The notes below the pieces were generated by a model that was given only the letters and a program-made list of their open reading frames with translations, had not been told where the DNA came from and did not search any database. Of a stretch of 27,972 nt of DNA, positions 17,448 through 23,054 are shown piece after piece. Source of the DNA: a virus; the IMG/VR virus record IMGVR_UViG_3300035199_000441, positions 1 through 27,972 of that record; one strand, 5' to 3'. Numbering within the stretch: the stretch's first letter is position 1; each line of letters opens with the position of its first letter. The translations under genes were made by a program, and so were the position numbers.

Positions 17448-17735
17448 ATGGATTTCCACGCTTACGCAAACCCTCTGGCGCGTCATCCCTTTTGTCCTCG
17501 GTGCCACGACACCTTGGTCGGGTATGAAATCGTCGCAAACGCCTCCGACATTACCAGGGTTACAGTCGAGTGTCCCAGGTGTGGGGATGTCAACGGGGAC
17601 ACCGAATGGACAAGTCTTAGGGAACTGAATGACAGGTATGACCTGGACCCTCGCTGTCAGACGATCAAGGAGCGACACGACCAAATTACCCTGCTCCGAA
17701 ATCCACCCCTTTCCCGACGACGCCGAAGTAAGTAG
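17448..17735 (+). CDS. Zinc-ribbon small protein
   Basis: I chose the ATG at 17448 (95 aa), 10 nt after the preceding stop; the frame extends upstream but would overlap that gene. Two CPRC knuckles (Cys16/Cys19 and Cys42/Cys45) with about 22 intervening residues form a classical four-cysteine zinc ribbon. The C-terminal part is charged and ends in an Arg-rich tail. Zinc ribbons of this size usually bind nucleic acid or a partner protein, so a regulatory role is possible. It lies in a two-gene plus-strand unit closed by a strong terminator. Confidence 0.7.
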   Translation: MDFHAYANPLARHPFCPRCHDTLVGYEIVANASDITRVTVECPRCGDVNGDTEWTSLRELNDRYDLDPRCQTIKERHDQITLLRNPPLSRRRRSK

Positions 17736-17772
17736 AGGATCTCGACGGTATACTTGGAATAATATGATGTTG

Positions 17773-17815
17773 CCCCCGTCCCACCTTTTGATCGACTTAG
17801 GGGGCGGGGGTTTTT
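17773..17815 (+). terminator. Rho-independent terminator
   Basis: A 10-bp GC-rich stem (CCCCCGTCCC at 17773-17782 with GGGGCGGGGG at 17801-17810, one T-G pair) is followed by TTTTT at 17811-17815. It ends the two-gene plus-strand unit and separates it from the dockerin-like gene, which starts 22 nt later. Confidence 0.88.
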
Positions 17816-17836
17816 CTACTCCGGGGCGCGGTGTCC

Positions 17837-18334
17837 ATGAACGGAAGCCGCAAACAGAAGAGATCGAAACTAACGGTCGCCAGGGTGATCACCATCACCT
17901 TGTTCCTGTTGGCCGTGGCTGCTGCCTCTATGGTCTTTGCCGGCCCGGCGCAGCGCAGCAGCACCAAGTCTCAAACCAAAACGACCATCTGCTACGGTGA
18001 TTTGGACGACTCCGGATCGATCACCGCAGCAGACCTCCTCCTCCTACTTGCTGCATGGGGACCATGCCCAGGCCCATACGTTGCAGAAGTCCCCGGCGTC
18101 TACCTTTGCCCAGAAGACCTGACAGGGCCGGGGGGGCTCGTAGACGGATGGGTCGGTGTTCCAGACCTGCTGCTGATCCTGGGGGCCTGGGACGGCTGTG
18201 CCTGCTTCTCTGACGTGCAGGAATTCTGGACAGCGTCTTGGCCGTTCGTCCCTCATACCCAAGACCACACGTTGCCATGTACCCCCGATGACATTGATCA
18301 TTGGTCCCAAGACTGCGCCCAAGACCCCAAGTAG
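17837..18334 (+). CDS. Secreted dockerin/EF-hand-like protein of planctomycete type
   Basis: Start ATG at 17837 (165 aa); a GTG six bases upstream is possible. A signal peptide is clear: basic KQKRSK, hydrophobic TITLFLLAVAAASM, cleavage likely after VFA. The mature part has GDLDDSGSITAADLLLLL followed by AAWGPC, a 12-residue EF-hand-type loop (D1, D3, S5, S7, D12) as in dockerin type I. A second degenerate copy (DLTGPGGLVDGWVGVPDLLL then GAWDGC) follows. Paired loops ending in AAWG-C are, from memory, common in Planctomycetes secreted proteins. It should be exported, bind calcium and may interact with cell-surface partners. It looks host-derived, perhaps a lysogenic-conversion gene. No strong ribosome site is seen. 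Confidence 0.75.
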   Translation: MNGSRKQKRSKLTVARVITITLFLLAVAAASMVFAGPAQRSSTKSQTKTTICYGDLDDSGSITAADLLLLLAAWGPCPGPYVAEVPGVYLCPEDLTGPGGLVDGWVGVPDLLLILGAWDGCACFSDVQEFWTASWPFVPHTQDHTLPCTPDDIDHWSQDCAQDPK

Positions 18335-18357
18335 CTTGAAAACATGATGGCAATAGA

Positions 18358-18389
18358 AAAGGCCGAGGGGTGCAGCGCCCTTGGCCTTT
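18358..18389. terminator. Bidirectional terminator hairpin
   Basis: A 12-bp stem (AAAGGCCGAGGG at 18358-18369 with CCCTTGGCCTTT at 18378-18389, one G-T pair, 8-nt loop) lies between the convergent dockerin-like gene and the minus-strand gene at 18394. A-rich and T-rich flanks on each side (TTTT on the minus strand) would let it work in both directions. Confidence 0.85.
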
Positions 18390-18393
18390 CGGT

Positions 18394-18831
18394 TCACACT
18401 TTACGTCGGTCTTCTTCTTTGCCGCTGATGCACGCGATCGCCATGCGGAAGCGAGTGCCGCGTCCCTGAATGCCGCCGCAGTCGTAGCCGAACCGATCAG
18501 CCACCATCTCTGCGAATTCCCAGCCGTTGAACCCCAGAACGAAGTCGTCTGAGAGCCAGCCCCCTAATCCACGAGCCTCGATCGCGTTGAGTGTATCGAC
18601 GCGATCGTTCAAGACCATCGACGACAACTTGCCGTCAATGGACAATGTGAAGTAGGGCCCCGCCTCGTCGCGGTGGATCTTCACATAGATGAACTGCGGT
18701 GCTGTCTCAAGGAACTTGTAGCTCACGATGGAATGTCCATCCATGCCATCGTGAATCCACTTCGCCAATTCCTCTCTTTGCTCGCTCGTAATGAAATGCC
18801 AAATCGGGCAATCTGTGGTAGCTTTGCTCAT
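18394..18831 (-). CDS. Unknown 145-aa protein
   Basis: A good ribosome site (AGAAAGGAAAGG) precedes the ATG at 18831. The protein looks globular and soluble: ITSEQREELAKWIHDGMDGH, then KFLETAPQFIYVKIHRDEAG, LSIDGKLSSMVLNDRVDTLN and a C-terminal GRGTRFRMAIACIS. No motif or family is recognised. It is alone, bounded downstream by the bidirectional terminator and upstream by the repeat-containing region next to the integrase gene, so it may have its own promoter there. Confidence 0.65.
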   Translation of the reverse strand: MSKATTDCPIWHFITSEQREELAKWIHDGMDGHSIVSYKFLETAPQFIYVKIHRDEAGPYFTLSIDGKLSSMVLNDRVDTLNAIEARGLGGWLSDDFVLGFNGWEFAEMVADRFGYDCGGIQGRGTRFRMAIACISGKEEDRRKV

Positions 18832-18930
18832 GGCAACCTTTCCTTTCTGTTTTGGTTGTCAAAGAACTGGAGTCGGTGCGATGCTGCACTGACTCCATTT
18901 TACCATGAGCGTTTTTTCGACCTCTCGCGG

Positions 18931-19069
18931 CGACACCTAACATCGGTCGTTCTGCGCGTCTTTTGACGAGCGGCTTGGTTGCGCCCGTCGTTGCGCCTTG
19001 TTAGGCGTACCAAAATATTTTTGCTTTTCCGGTTCTCGCGCCCTCGGCCCCGATACCTAACATCGCGCG
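18931..19069. repeat. Att-like repeats beside the integrase gene
   Basis: A 19-bp repeat (CGAyACCTAACATCGnnCG) occurs at 18931-18949 and 19051-19069, exactly 120 bp apart. The second copy ends one base before the integrase stop codon. An inverted core (TGTTAGGC) lies between them at 18999-19006, preceded by two direct GTTGCGCC copies at 18978-18985 and 18990-18997. Position next to a tyrosine recombinase suggests recombinase-binding arm or core sites (attP). The pair ACCTAAC (18935-18941) and GTTAGGC (19000-19006) also fits the RYYYAAC/GTTRRRY boxes of an integron attC site, 72 bp long. Neither identity is proven. Confidence 0.5.
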
Positions 19070-19756
19070 CTATTTGTCGTTCGGCTGCCACCTGTGGAAG
19101 GCGTTGCTAACCGACTCGCAGGCGGCCCGCATGTCTGATTCGTTGCGGTGCGCGTAATTCGCCGCCGTCGTTCCGATGCTGGTGTGTCCAAGCTGAAGCT
19201 GAACCGCGTGCAGGTTGTTCGTTTCCCGCAGCATTTGATAGGCGACCGAATGCCTGCAGGACTTGGGCGAGTGGTGTGATGGCAGGCCGGCACGATCCAG
19301 CGCTCTCTTGAAAACACGCTTTATGGCCGTTCGTGACATCGGGTTTCCCGACCACCAGAGGATCGGGTCGCGGCCGTACAGCCCCATATACATCGTGTAT
19401 TGCGACAGGTGCGTGTTGAGAACGGCGGGAATCGGAAGCGGATCGACCAGAACGTCGTACTTCTTCAACCTCGGAACCATTATGACCTTGTCGTCGGGCA
19501 TCCAATCCTCGCACCGGAGCATACGGGCCTCGGTTGACCGCACCCCGGTCGCCAGAAGCAGGTGTACGAGCATCCATGCGCACATGCCATCGGGGGTTCC
19601 CTTCGATATTGATTCCAGGGCCCACCCCTTGCCGCTTTGAAAGAGCCGATGGCATTCATCGGCGCTCATGTATCGCTCTCTGGTGACTTTCGACACCTTG
19701 CGCTTGCGGCACAGGTACTTCGGATCGACGTTTGGGTTTTTACCGTGCGTTGGCAT
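19070..19756 (-). CDS. int: Tyrosine recombinase / integrase, catalytic domain only
   Basis: The 228-aa protein has the tyrosine recombinase catalytic set: R73 in TGVRSTEARML, a candidate Lys at 98-99 (RLKKYDVL), SPKSCRHSVA giving K165, R168 and H169 (Lys in place of the usual first His), H191 in LQLGHTS, and nucleophile Y201 in AANYAHRN. Only about 28 residues precede the catalytic domain, so the SAM-like core-binding domain found in most 300-400 aa phage integrases is missing. It may be a minimal or truncated enzyme. Candidate att repeats lie directly downstream. Upstream is a tiny membrane-protein gene. It probably mediates phage integration. Confidence 0.85.
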   Translation of the reverse strand: MPTHGKNPNVDPKYLCRKRKVSKVTRERYMSADECHRLFQSGKGWALESISKGTPDGMCAWMLVHLLLATGVRSTEARMLRCEDWMPDDKVIMVPRLKKYDVLVDPLPIPAVLNTHLSQYTMYMGLYGRDPILWWSGNPMSRTAIKRVFKRALDRAGLPSHHSPKSCRHSVAYQMLRETNNLHAVQLQLGHTSIGTTAANYAHRNESDMRAACESVSNAFHRWQPNDK

Positions 19757-19788
19757 TCTCTTACATCCTGCTGAATCCAGGCGTCCGA

Positions 19789-19923
19789 CTACAGTCCAAA
19801 CGTATCTAATAGCGCTATCACGATAGCGGCGAACACCACCAGGCTGGCAGCGTAAATCGCTGCGTCTACAACCCTATCCTGAATCGTAAGGCGCGTTTTT
19901 CGCCGCTGGCTCTTTTGTTTCAT
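19789..19923 (-). CDS. Small 44-aa single-TM protein
   Basis: A strong site (AGAAGGAGT, 5-6 nt before the ATG) starts a 44-aa protein with a basic N-terminus (MKQKSQRRKTRL) followed by one long hydrophobic helix (AASLVVFAAIVIALL). By the positive-inside rule the N-terminus is cytoplasmic. It ends 32 nt before the integrase start and is preceded by a terminator, so it may head the integrase transcript. Small phage membrane proteins of this kind can be holin-like, exclusion or regulatory factors; nothing here decides between them. Confidence 0.7.
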   Translation of the reverse strand: MKQKSQRRKTRLTIQDRVVDAAIYAASLVVFAAIVIALLDTFGL

Positions 19924-19946
19924 CGGACACTCCTTCTGCGTTGTTG

Positions 19947-19980
19947 AAAAACCCTGGCCCGACTGTCGTCGGGCTCAGGG
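19947..19980 (-). terminator. Rho-independent terminator
   Basis: A 12-bp stem with one bulge (CCCTG plus GCCCGAC at 19952-19963 pairing with GTCGGGC and CAGGG at 19968-19980) has a 4-nt loop. On the minus strand five T residues follow (19951-19947). It ends the transcript of the 20002-20259 gene and isolates the small membrane protein and integrase genes. Confidence 0.88.
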
Positions 19981-20001
19981 CGAGCACCCCGCTCATTCAA
20001 A

Positions 20002-20259
20002 TCATATGTCGCCGTGGCTGGCCCGCTCGATCCCATCCCACACCCCTTCGCGGTTATCCCAAGCGCTCGTTATCTGCTCGTCTTCGAGTGTGATTTGAAA
20101 GACTCCCGCAGGAAATAGGCCCTTGAGCGTTTCGCTGGTTAAGCGCAACAGCAATACTAAGTAGTTAAAGTCGGCATCAGAGATATCTCCAAGGGTCATA
20201 GGCTCGTCGATGTGTTGGGTCGCGGCGTCCGGTTCGGGTGTGTCAGTTGCGTCGTTCAT
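20002..20259 (-). CDS. Small acidic protein, unknown
   Basis: This 85-aa protein is acidic, with a disordered start (NDATDTPEPDAATQHIDE) and a short folded part (DADFNYLVLLLRLTSETLKG, then VFQITLEDEQITSAWDNREG). GAGAG precedes the ATG by about 6 nt. It lies 9 nt after the stop of the tiny membrane protein at 20269 and ends before a strong terminator, so it is the last gene of the methyltransferase unit. No family recognised. Confidence 0.65.
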   Translation of the reverse strand: MNDATDTPEPDAATQHIDEPMTLGDISDADFNYLVLLLRLTSETLKGLFPAGVFQITLEDEQITSAWDNREGVWDGIERASHGDI

Positions 20260-20268
20260 GGTGTTCTC

Positions 20269-20355
20269 TCAGGGGTCAATGCGTACTCGGCCGCAATACG
20301 GGACGATCCATGCAATGATTATGGCTGCCATGATGACCGCGATAGGTTCGGGCAT
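20269..20355 (-). CDS. Tiny 28-aa membrane peptide
   Basis: The site AAGGAG lies 8 nt before an ATG that opens a 28-codon frame with one hydrophobic segment (IAVIMAAIIIAWIVPYC) followed by a basic end (GRVRIDP). It sits exactly between the methyltransferase stop (its ribosome site starts there) and the next gene, with gaps of 14 and 9 nt. The tight fit and canonical ribosome site argue that it is translated. Function unknown. Confidence 0.6.
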   Translation of the reverse strand: MPEPIAVIMAAIIIAWIVPYCGRVRIDP

Positions 20356-20369
20356 ACTGGTTCTCCTTG

Positions 20370-21212
20370 TCAGACATGGGGACACGTTTTGTGAACCACT
20401 GGATCAGCAAACGCCATACGCTGCGCCATGACCTCGATCGCCTCTGGATTGCTGTCAACGAGTACCGCTTGGCGTCCCAGGTGCGCTGCGGCCTCGCCCA
20501 CGGTCCCGCTGCCGGCAAAGAAGTCGAGTACGCGATCGCCGGGGTTGCTATGGACGGCAATGATGCGGCGAATGATGCCCAGTGGCTTTTGGGTCGGGTA
20601 GCCGGTGCGCTCGCGCCCGCCAGGGCTTACGATCGTGTGCCACCATACGTCGGTCGGGGTCTTGCCGCGCGCAGCCTTCTCGGGTCCGACCAGACGCGGT
20701 GCCAGATACGGCACCCGATCAATGTCTTCGTAGCGATAGGTGTAGTTCTTGGGGTTCTTCGCGTACCACAGGATGTTGTCGTGCTTTGCCGACCATTTTT
20801 TCTTTGAACGTCCACCGTAGTCGTATGCCCAGATGATCTCGTTCATAAAGGCCCGGCGACCGAATATCTGATCGAGCATGACCTTGCAATAGTGCGACTC
20901 GCGGCTATCGATATGCAGAAAGAGCGAGCCGTTGGGCTTCAGGACACGACGAGCTTCCAGCATCCGGGGCTCCAGAAACTTCAGAAAGTCGTCAAAGCAA
21001 TCATCGAAGCTGCGCGTGCCCATACGCACGGTGCGATACCGCTGCCCACGGAATCCGGTGCGATCCCCTGCATCATCCTGCACGGTGCGGAGCGTCGTAT
21101 GTCGTCGCTTGCCGCCCGTGTTGAACGGCGGATCAATGTAGATCAGGTCGAAGGCCGCGTCGGACAACGACTGAAGGACGGGCAAGTTGTCGCCGTGGTG
21201 AATTTCGATCAT
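20370..21212 (-). CDS. Orphan DNA methyltransferase, beta class (N6-A/N4-C)
   Basis: The 280-aa enzyme has motif IV DPPFNTG at residues 27-33 before motif I FFAGSGTVGEAA at 231-242, the order that defines the beta class (PF01555-type N4/N6 methyltransferases), and the usual GYPTQKP segment (204-210) just before motif I. It transfers a methyl group from S-adenosylmethionine to adenine N6 or cytosine N4; the target site cannot be read from the sequence. No restriction nuclease gene is adjacent, so it is orphan, likely protecting phage DNA from host restriction or marking replication state. A leader hairpin repeat lies upstream, and a GGAGGGG site precedes the ATG. Confidence 0.93.
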   Translation of the reverse strand: MIEIHHGDNLPVLQSLSDAAFDLIYIDPPFNTGGKRRHTTLRTVQDDAGDRTGFRGQRYRTVRMGTRSFDDCFDDFLKFLEPRMLEARRVLKPNGSLFLHIDSRESHYCKVMLDQIFGRRAFMNEIIWAYDYGGRSKKKWSAKHDNILWYAKNPKNYTYRYEDIDRVPYLAPRLVGPEKAARGKTPTDVWWHTIVSPGGRERTGYPTQKPLGIIRRIIAVHSNPGDRVLDFFAGSGTVGEAAAHLGRQAVLVDSNPEAIEVMAQRMAFADPVVHKTCPHV

Positions 21213-21227
21213 CGACCCGATTCTCCC

Positions 21228-21279
21228 CTCCTTAGTTCGGTTGAAGCCTGCGCCAGCCCGCTAAGACGGGCGCGGGGTA
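21228..21279 (-). repeat. Leader hairpin repeat, copy 1
   Basis: On the minus strand this reads as a GC-rich hairpin (CCCG/CGGG core, flanked by GCGCC/GGCGC-like bases), then CAGGCTTCAACCGAACTAAG and GGAG, placing it 15-65 nt before the methyltransferase start. The 23 nt CTCCTTAG...AAGCCTG part is identical in copy 2 (21534) and differs by two bases in copy 3 (23055). Confidence 0.7.
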
Positions 21280-21312
21280 TGTTGTGTTAGTCGTTGACTC
21301 CGGTCGTTCTCG

Positions 21313-21525
21313 TTATTCAATGACGAAGTGCTCTCTGACGGTACGCAAAAGGTGGTTGTAGTCGCCACTGGTGGCTTCATCGTGAAACTTGTTCCAGCGC
21401 CCGTCACTCCATCCGGCTGTTCTGGCTGCCATACTGCACGCGCCCAGAATGGTAAATTCGCGGTCCCGGATGTCGGCCAGCGCGTCGTGGACGGCATTCG
21501 TCAAGATGGTCATGGTGGTGGTCAT
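21313..21525 (-). CDS. Small 70-aa protein, unknown
   Basis: A clear AAGGAG site lies 8 nt before the ATG. The protein begins MTTTMTILTNAVHDALADIR and continues with GACSMAARTAGWSDGRWNKFH and an amphipathic helix at the end (LLRTVREHFVIE). It is soluble and helical with no recognised motif. An internal ATG four codons downstream is an alternative start. It is flanked on both sides by leader hairpin repeat copies (21228 and 21534), implying it is one cassette in a series of small early genes. Confidence 0.65.
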   Translation of the reverse strand: MTTTMTILTNAVHDALADIRDREFTILGACSMAARTAGWSDGRWNKFHDEATSGDYNHLLRTVREHFVIE

Positions 21526-21533
21526 GGTCTGTT

Positions 21534-21584
21534 CTCCTTAGTTCGGTTGAAGCCTGATCCGGCCCGCTAGGACGGGCGCGGGGT
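21534..21584 (-). repeat. Leader hairpin repeat, copy 2
   Basis: Same element as at 21228: CCCG/CGGG hairpin followed by the conserved CAGGCTTCAACCGAACTAAG-GAG, ending 8 nt before the start at 21525. The hairpin arms differ from copy 1 but still pair. Confidence 0.7.
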
Positions 21585-21588
21585 GGTG

Positions 21589-22023
21589 TCATTTGGGCAG
21601 CGCTATCCTCTGCGCTTCCATTAAGACTTGACCACGTTTCAGGTAGGCGACCGAGTACGGCCCGCAGCAATCTAAGCCGCCAGACTCGTCGAATATGTTG
21701 CCGCGCTTGTGCTTGGCTGGTGCCTTCCACGTTGCAGGCTTGAAAATATCGCCTGTAGCTAGTTCGACGAAGCCGTACGCACTGCGGCTGTTGGAGTCGC
21801 CTCGCATCTGCCGTACTATGCGAGCGTACCGCTTGCCCTTCATGCTGGTGAAGTCCAAGCCGTTGTGGGCGTAGAAGGCGTACGCCGCGTACCGGCCTCC
21901 AAACGCCTCGTGCATCCACGCCGCGATCTTCTCCGTGAGTCGTTGCAAGAAGTCGGACAAGTCTGCATCGGTCACGGTTCGCGCCTTCGAGCAGGGGGTC
22001 AGGTTAGGGGTTCCGTGTTTCAT
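21589..22023 (-). CDS. Phage-type conserved protein (KPATWKAPAK-RGNIF family) with odd C-terminus
   Basis: The 144-aa protein has an AAGGAG site 8 nt before its ATG. The core AYGFVELATGDIFKPATWKA followed by PAKHKRGNIFD resembles a widespread phage hypothetical family in which a 'FV.k.tGdi.Ka.sWkaPAk.aRGnif' segment is followed by a short 'GPYG.aYL' ending. Here 14 extra residues (RGQVLMEAQRIALPK) follow YLK. Their DNA (21598-21638) is made of two pieces of the scaffold gene in swapped order, so the C-terminus looks altered by insertion. Function of the family is unknown to me. Confidence 0.8.
   Translation of the reverse strand: MKHGTPNLTPCSKARTVTDADLSDFLQRLTEKIAAWMHEAFGGRYAAYAFYAHNGLDFTSMKGKRYARIVRQMRGDSNSRSAYGFVELATGDIFKPATWKAPAKHKRGNIFDESGGLDCCGPYSVAYLKRGQVLMEAQRIALPK
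21598..21638. repeat. Permuted copy of scaffold-gene fragment
   Basis: Bases 21598-21622 match 8655-8679 at 24 of 25 positions, and 21623-21638 match 8635-8650 at all 16. The two pieces are adjacent here but in the reverse order to the scaffold gene, where they are separated by 4 nt. Orientation relative to transcription is the same (both minus-strand coding). Confidence 0.85.
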
Positions 22024-22035
22024 GGTCTGTTCTCC

Positions 22036-22062
22036 TTAGCGGCGGCGGCGGTTGTTGGTCAT
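22036..22062 (-). CDS. Possible 8-codon leader ORF
   Basis: The stop of the 22059 gene overlaps an ATG (ATGA) that opens MTNNRRRR then TAA, with four consecutive CGC codons. The TAA runs straight into the GGAG ribosome site of the 22023 gene. It could act only as a coupling or stalling leader. It may also be chance in a GCC/GGC-rich spacer. Confidence 0.25.
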   Translation of the reverse strand: MTNNRRRR

Positions 22063-22322
22063 CCGGTCTCGGCTTCGCTCCGGGCGTGCTCGTCCCAGAG
22101 GGCGCAGACGGCCGAGCCGTACTTCGTGAGGAGGGTTCGCTCGGTGCCGCTGGCGTCGGTGAAGGTGACGCTGCCTTCCTCGATCCAGGTCGCGAGGGCT
22201 TCGGCACCCTCGGTCATCAGGATCTTGCCGGCCTGCTCGCTGGCGGTCTCGCGGAGGAGGCGAACGTCGTCCTCGGTCCAGTCGGCGCCGCCGGCCGGAT
22301 CGGGCATTGGGGTGGTGGTCAT
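22059..22322 (-). CDS. Small acidic helical protein, unknown
   Basis: This 87-aa ORF has ACGGAG 8 nt before its ATG. It is acidic and mostly helical: DWTEDDVRLLRETASEQAGK, then EGAEALATWIEEGSVTFTDA and a C-terminal SAVCALWDEHARSEAETG. No motif recognised. It begins with an ATGA overlap to a possible 20-aa ORF, and its own stop overlaps the ATG of the 8-codon leader ORF, typical of a densely coupled early operon. Confidence 0.65.
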   Translation of the reverse strand: MTTTPMPDPAGGADWTEDDVRLLRETASEQAGKILMTEGAEALATWIEEGSVTFTDASGTERTLLTKYGSAVCALWDEHARSEAETG

Positions 22323-22381
22323 GGCTGGTCTCCGTTGTTGGTGGCCTCGAACTCGGCCAGGGTTAGGGTGTCAGTCTTCAT
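22319..22381 (-). CDS. Possible 20-aa coupled ORF
   Basis: An ATG at 22381, inside the last codons of the 22371 gene, opens a 20-codon frame (starting MKTDTLTLAEFEATNN) that ends by an ATGA overlap with the 22322 start. It fills the 48-nt gap exactly and its composition is protein-like. It lacks a good ribosome site, so it would depend on translational coupling. Confidence 0.35.
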   Translation of the reverse strand: MKTDTLTLAEFEATNNGDQP

Positions 22382-22556
22382 CGGCGGGCTCATGCGGGAT
22401 CTGAGGCGCCGAGACGACGCAATCGTTGATCTCTCGTTGACGGCACGGCTTGGCCATGCACGCGGGGCAGAGGTTGGCTCCACAGTGAACGCAGTAGTTC
22501 CAGAGGTGGAACTTGGAGACGGTCTCGGAGTCGAGGCTGCAACCTTCGCAGTTCAT
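22371..22556 (-). CDS. Small Cys-rich zinc-binding protein
   Basis: The 61-aa protein carries CEGC near the N-terminus, then CVHCGANLCPACM and a further Cys in KPCRQ and DCV. The CxxC pairs (CEGC and CVHC or CPAC) fit a small zinc ribbon or treble-clef knuckle. GAAAGG lies 8 nt before the ATG. It probably binds nucleic acid or a protein partner, but no family is recognised. It directly follows the gene disturbed by the portal-like fragment. Confidence 0.65.
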   Translation of the reverse strand: MNCEGCSLDSETVSKFHLWNYCVHCGANLCPACMAKPCRQREINDCVVSAPQIPHEPADED

Positions 22557-22616
22557 GCGTCGCCTTTCACGGTGGAGCCGGTGGTTGTGGGGGGCATGAC
22601 CTCCGGGTGCGAGTCG

Positions 22617-23048
22617 TCATTGCCAGATAGGCAGACACACCAGAGATAAGGGATGTGCTGACAAGCTACCGGCCGCGTAGTGCCACGTCTCTACCGCGTC
22701 GATGGCGTCCGCGAGTCGATCGTAGTCGTCCAGTGTGATTCGTCCCGCGTCGATGTCCGTGCGCTGGCCGTCGGCTTCGTCGTCTTCGTCAATCCAGTCC
22801 AAGTCCGAAGCCGCGCGCCGCATATCTTCGATGCGCTCCTCGTGCGTCGAGCCGTCCGCACCATCCGCGTACGCGGACGACGACTGAAGCGCGTCCAGTA
22901 GCGTCCAGCCGACGGTCCCGGCGCGCGCTTTGGCTTCCGCGTGCGATCGCGCGTTAGCCGCGGCTTGGATGGCCGGGACGAAGTGGCTCCGCGCCATCCG
23001 GTAGATGGAACGTCCGCACGGGTCGATGATGGTCTGTAGCGTCGTCAT
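22617..23048 (-). CDS. Unknown early protein with C-terminus replaced by antisense portal DNA
   Basis: The ORF of 143 aa begins with an AAGGAG site 8 nt before the ATG. The body is helical and acidic: IDPCGRSIYRMARSHFVPA, AANARSHAEAKARAGTVGW, RIEDMRRAASDLDWIDEDDE. The last 14 residues (SAHPLSLVCLPIWQ) are encoded by 22619-22662, the reverse complement of a portal-gene segment. Without roughly 43-44 nt of this insert, another frame could continue (…DDSHPEVMPPTTTGSTVKGDA) to an ATGA overlap with the next gene start at 22556. This suggests that an insertion truncated the original reading frame. The original function is unknown. Confidence 0.65.
   Translation of the reverse strand: MTTLQTIIDPCGRSIYRMARSHFVPAIQAAANARSHAEAKARAGTVGWTLLDALQSSSAYADGADGSTHEERIEDMRRAASDLDWIDEDDEADGQRTDIDAGRITLDDYDRLADAIDAVETWHYAAGSLSAHPLSLVCLPIWQ
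22619..22662. repeat. Inverted near-copy of portal-gene fragment
   Basis: The reverse complement of these 44 bases matches 10444-10487 at 42 positions: 31 consecutive identical bases, two mismatches, then 11 identical bases. The portal gene is transcribed from the minus strand, as is the gene here, so this transcript would carry 44 nt antisense to portal mRNA. Confidence 0.9.
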
Positions 23049-23054
23049 GGTGTT

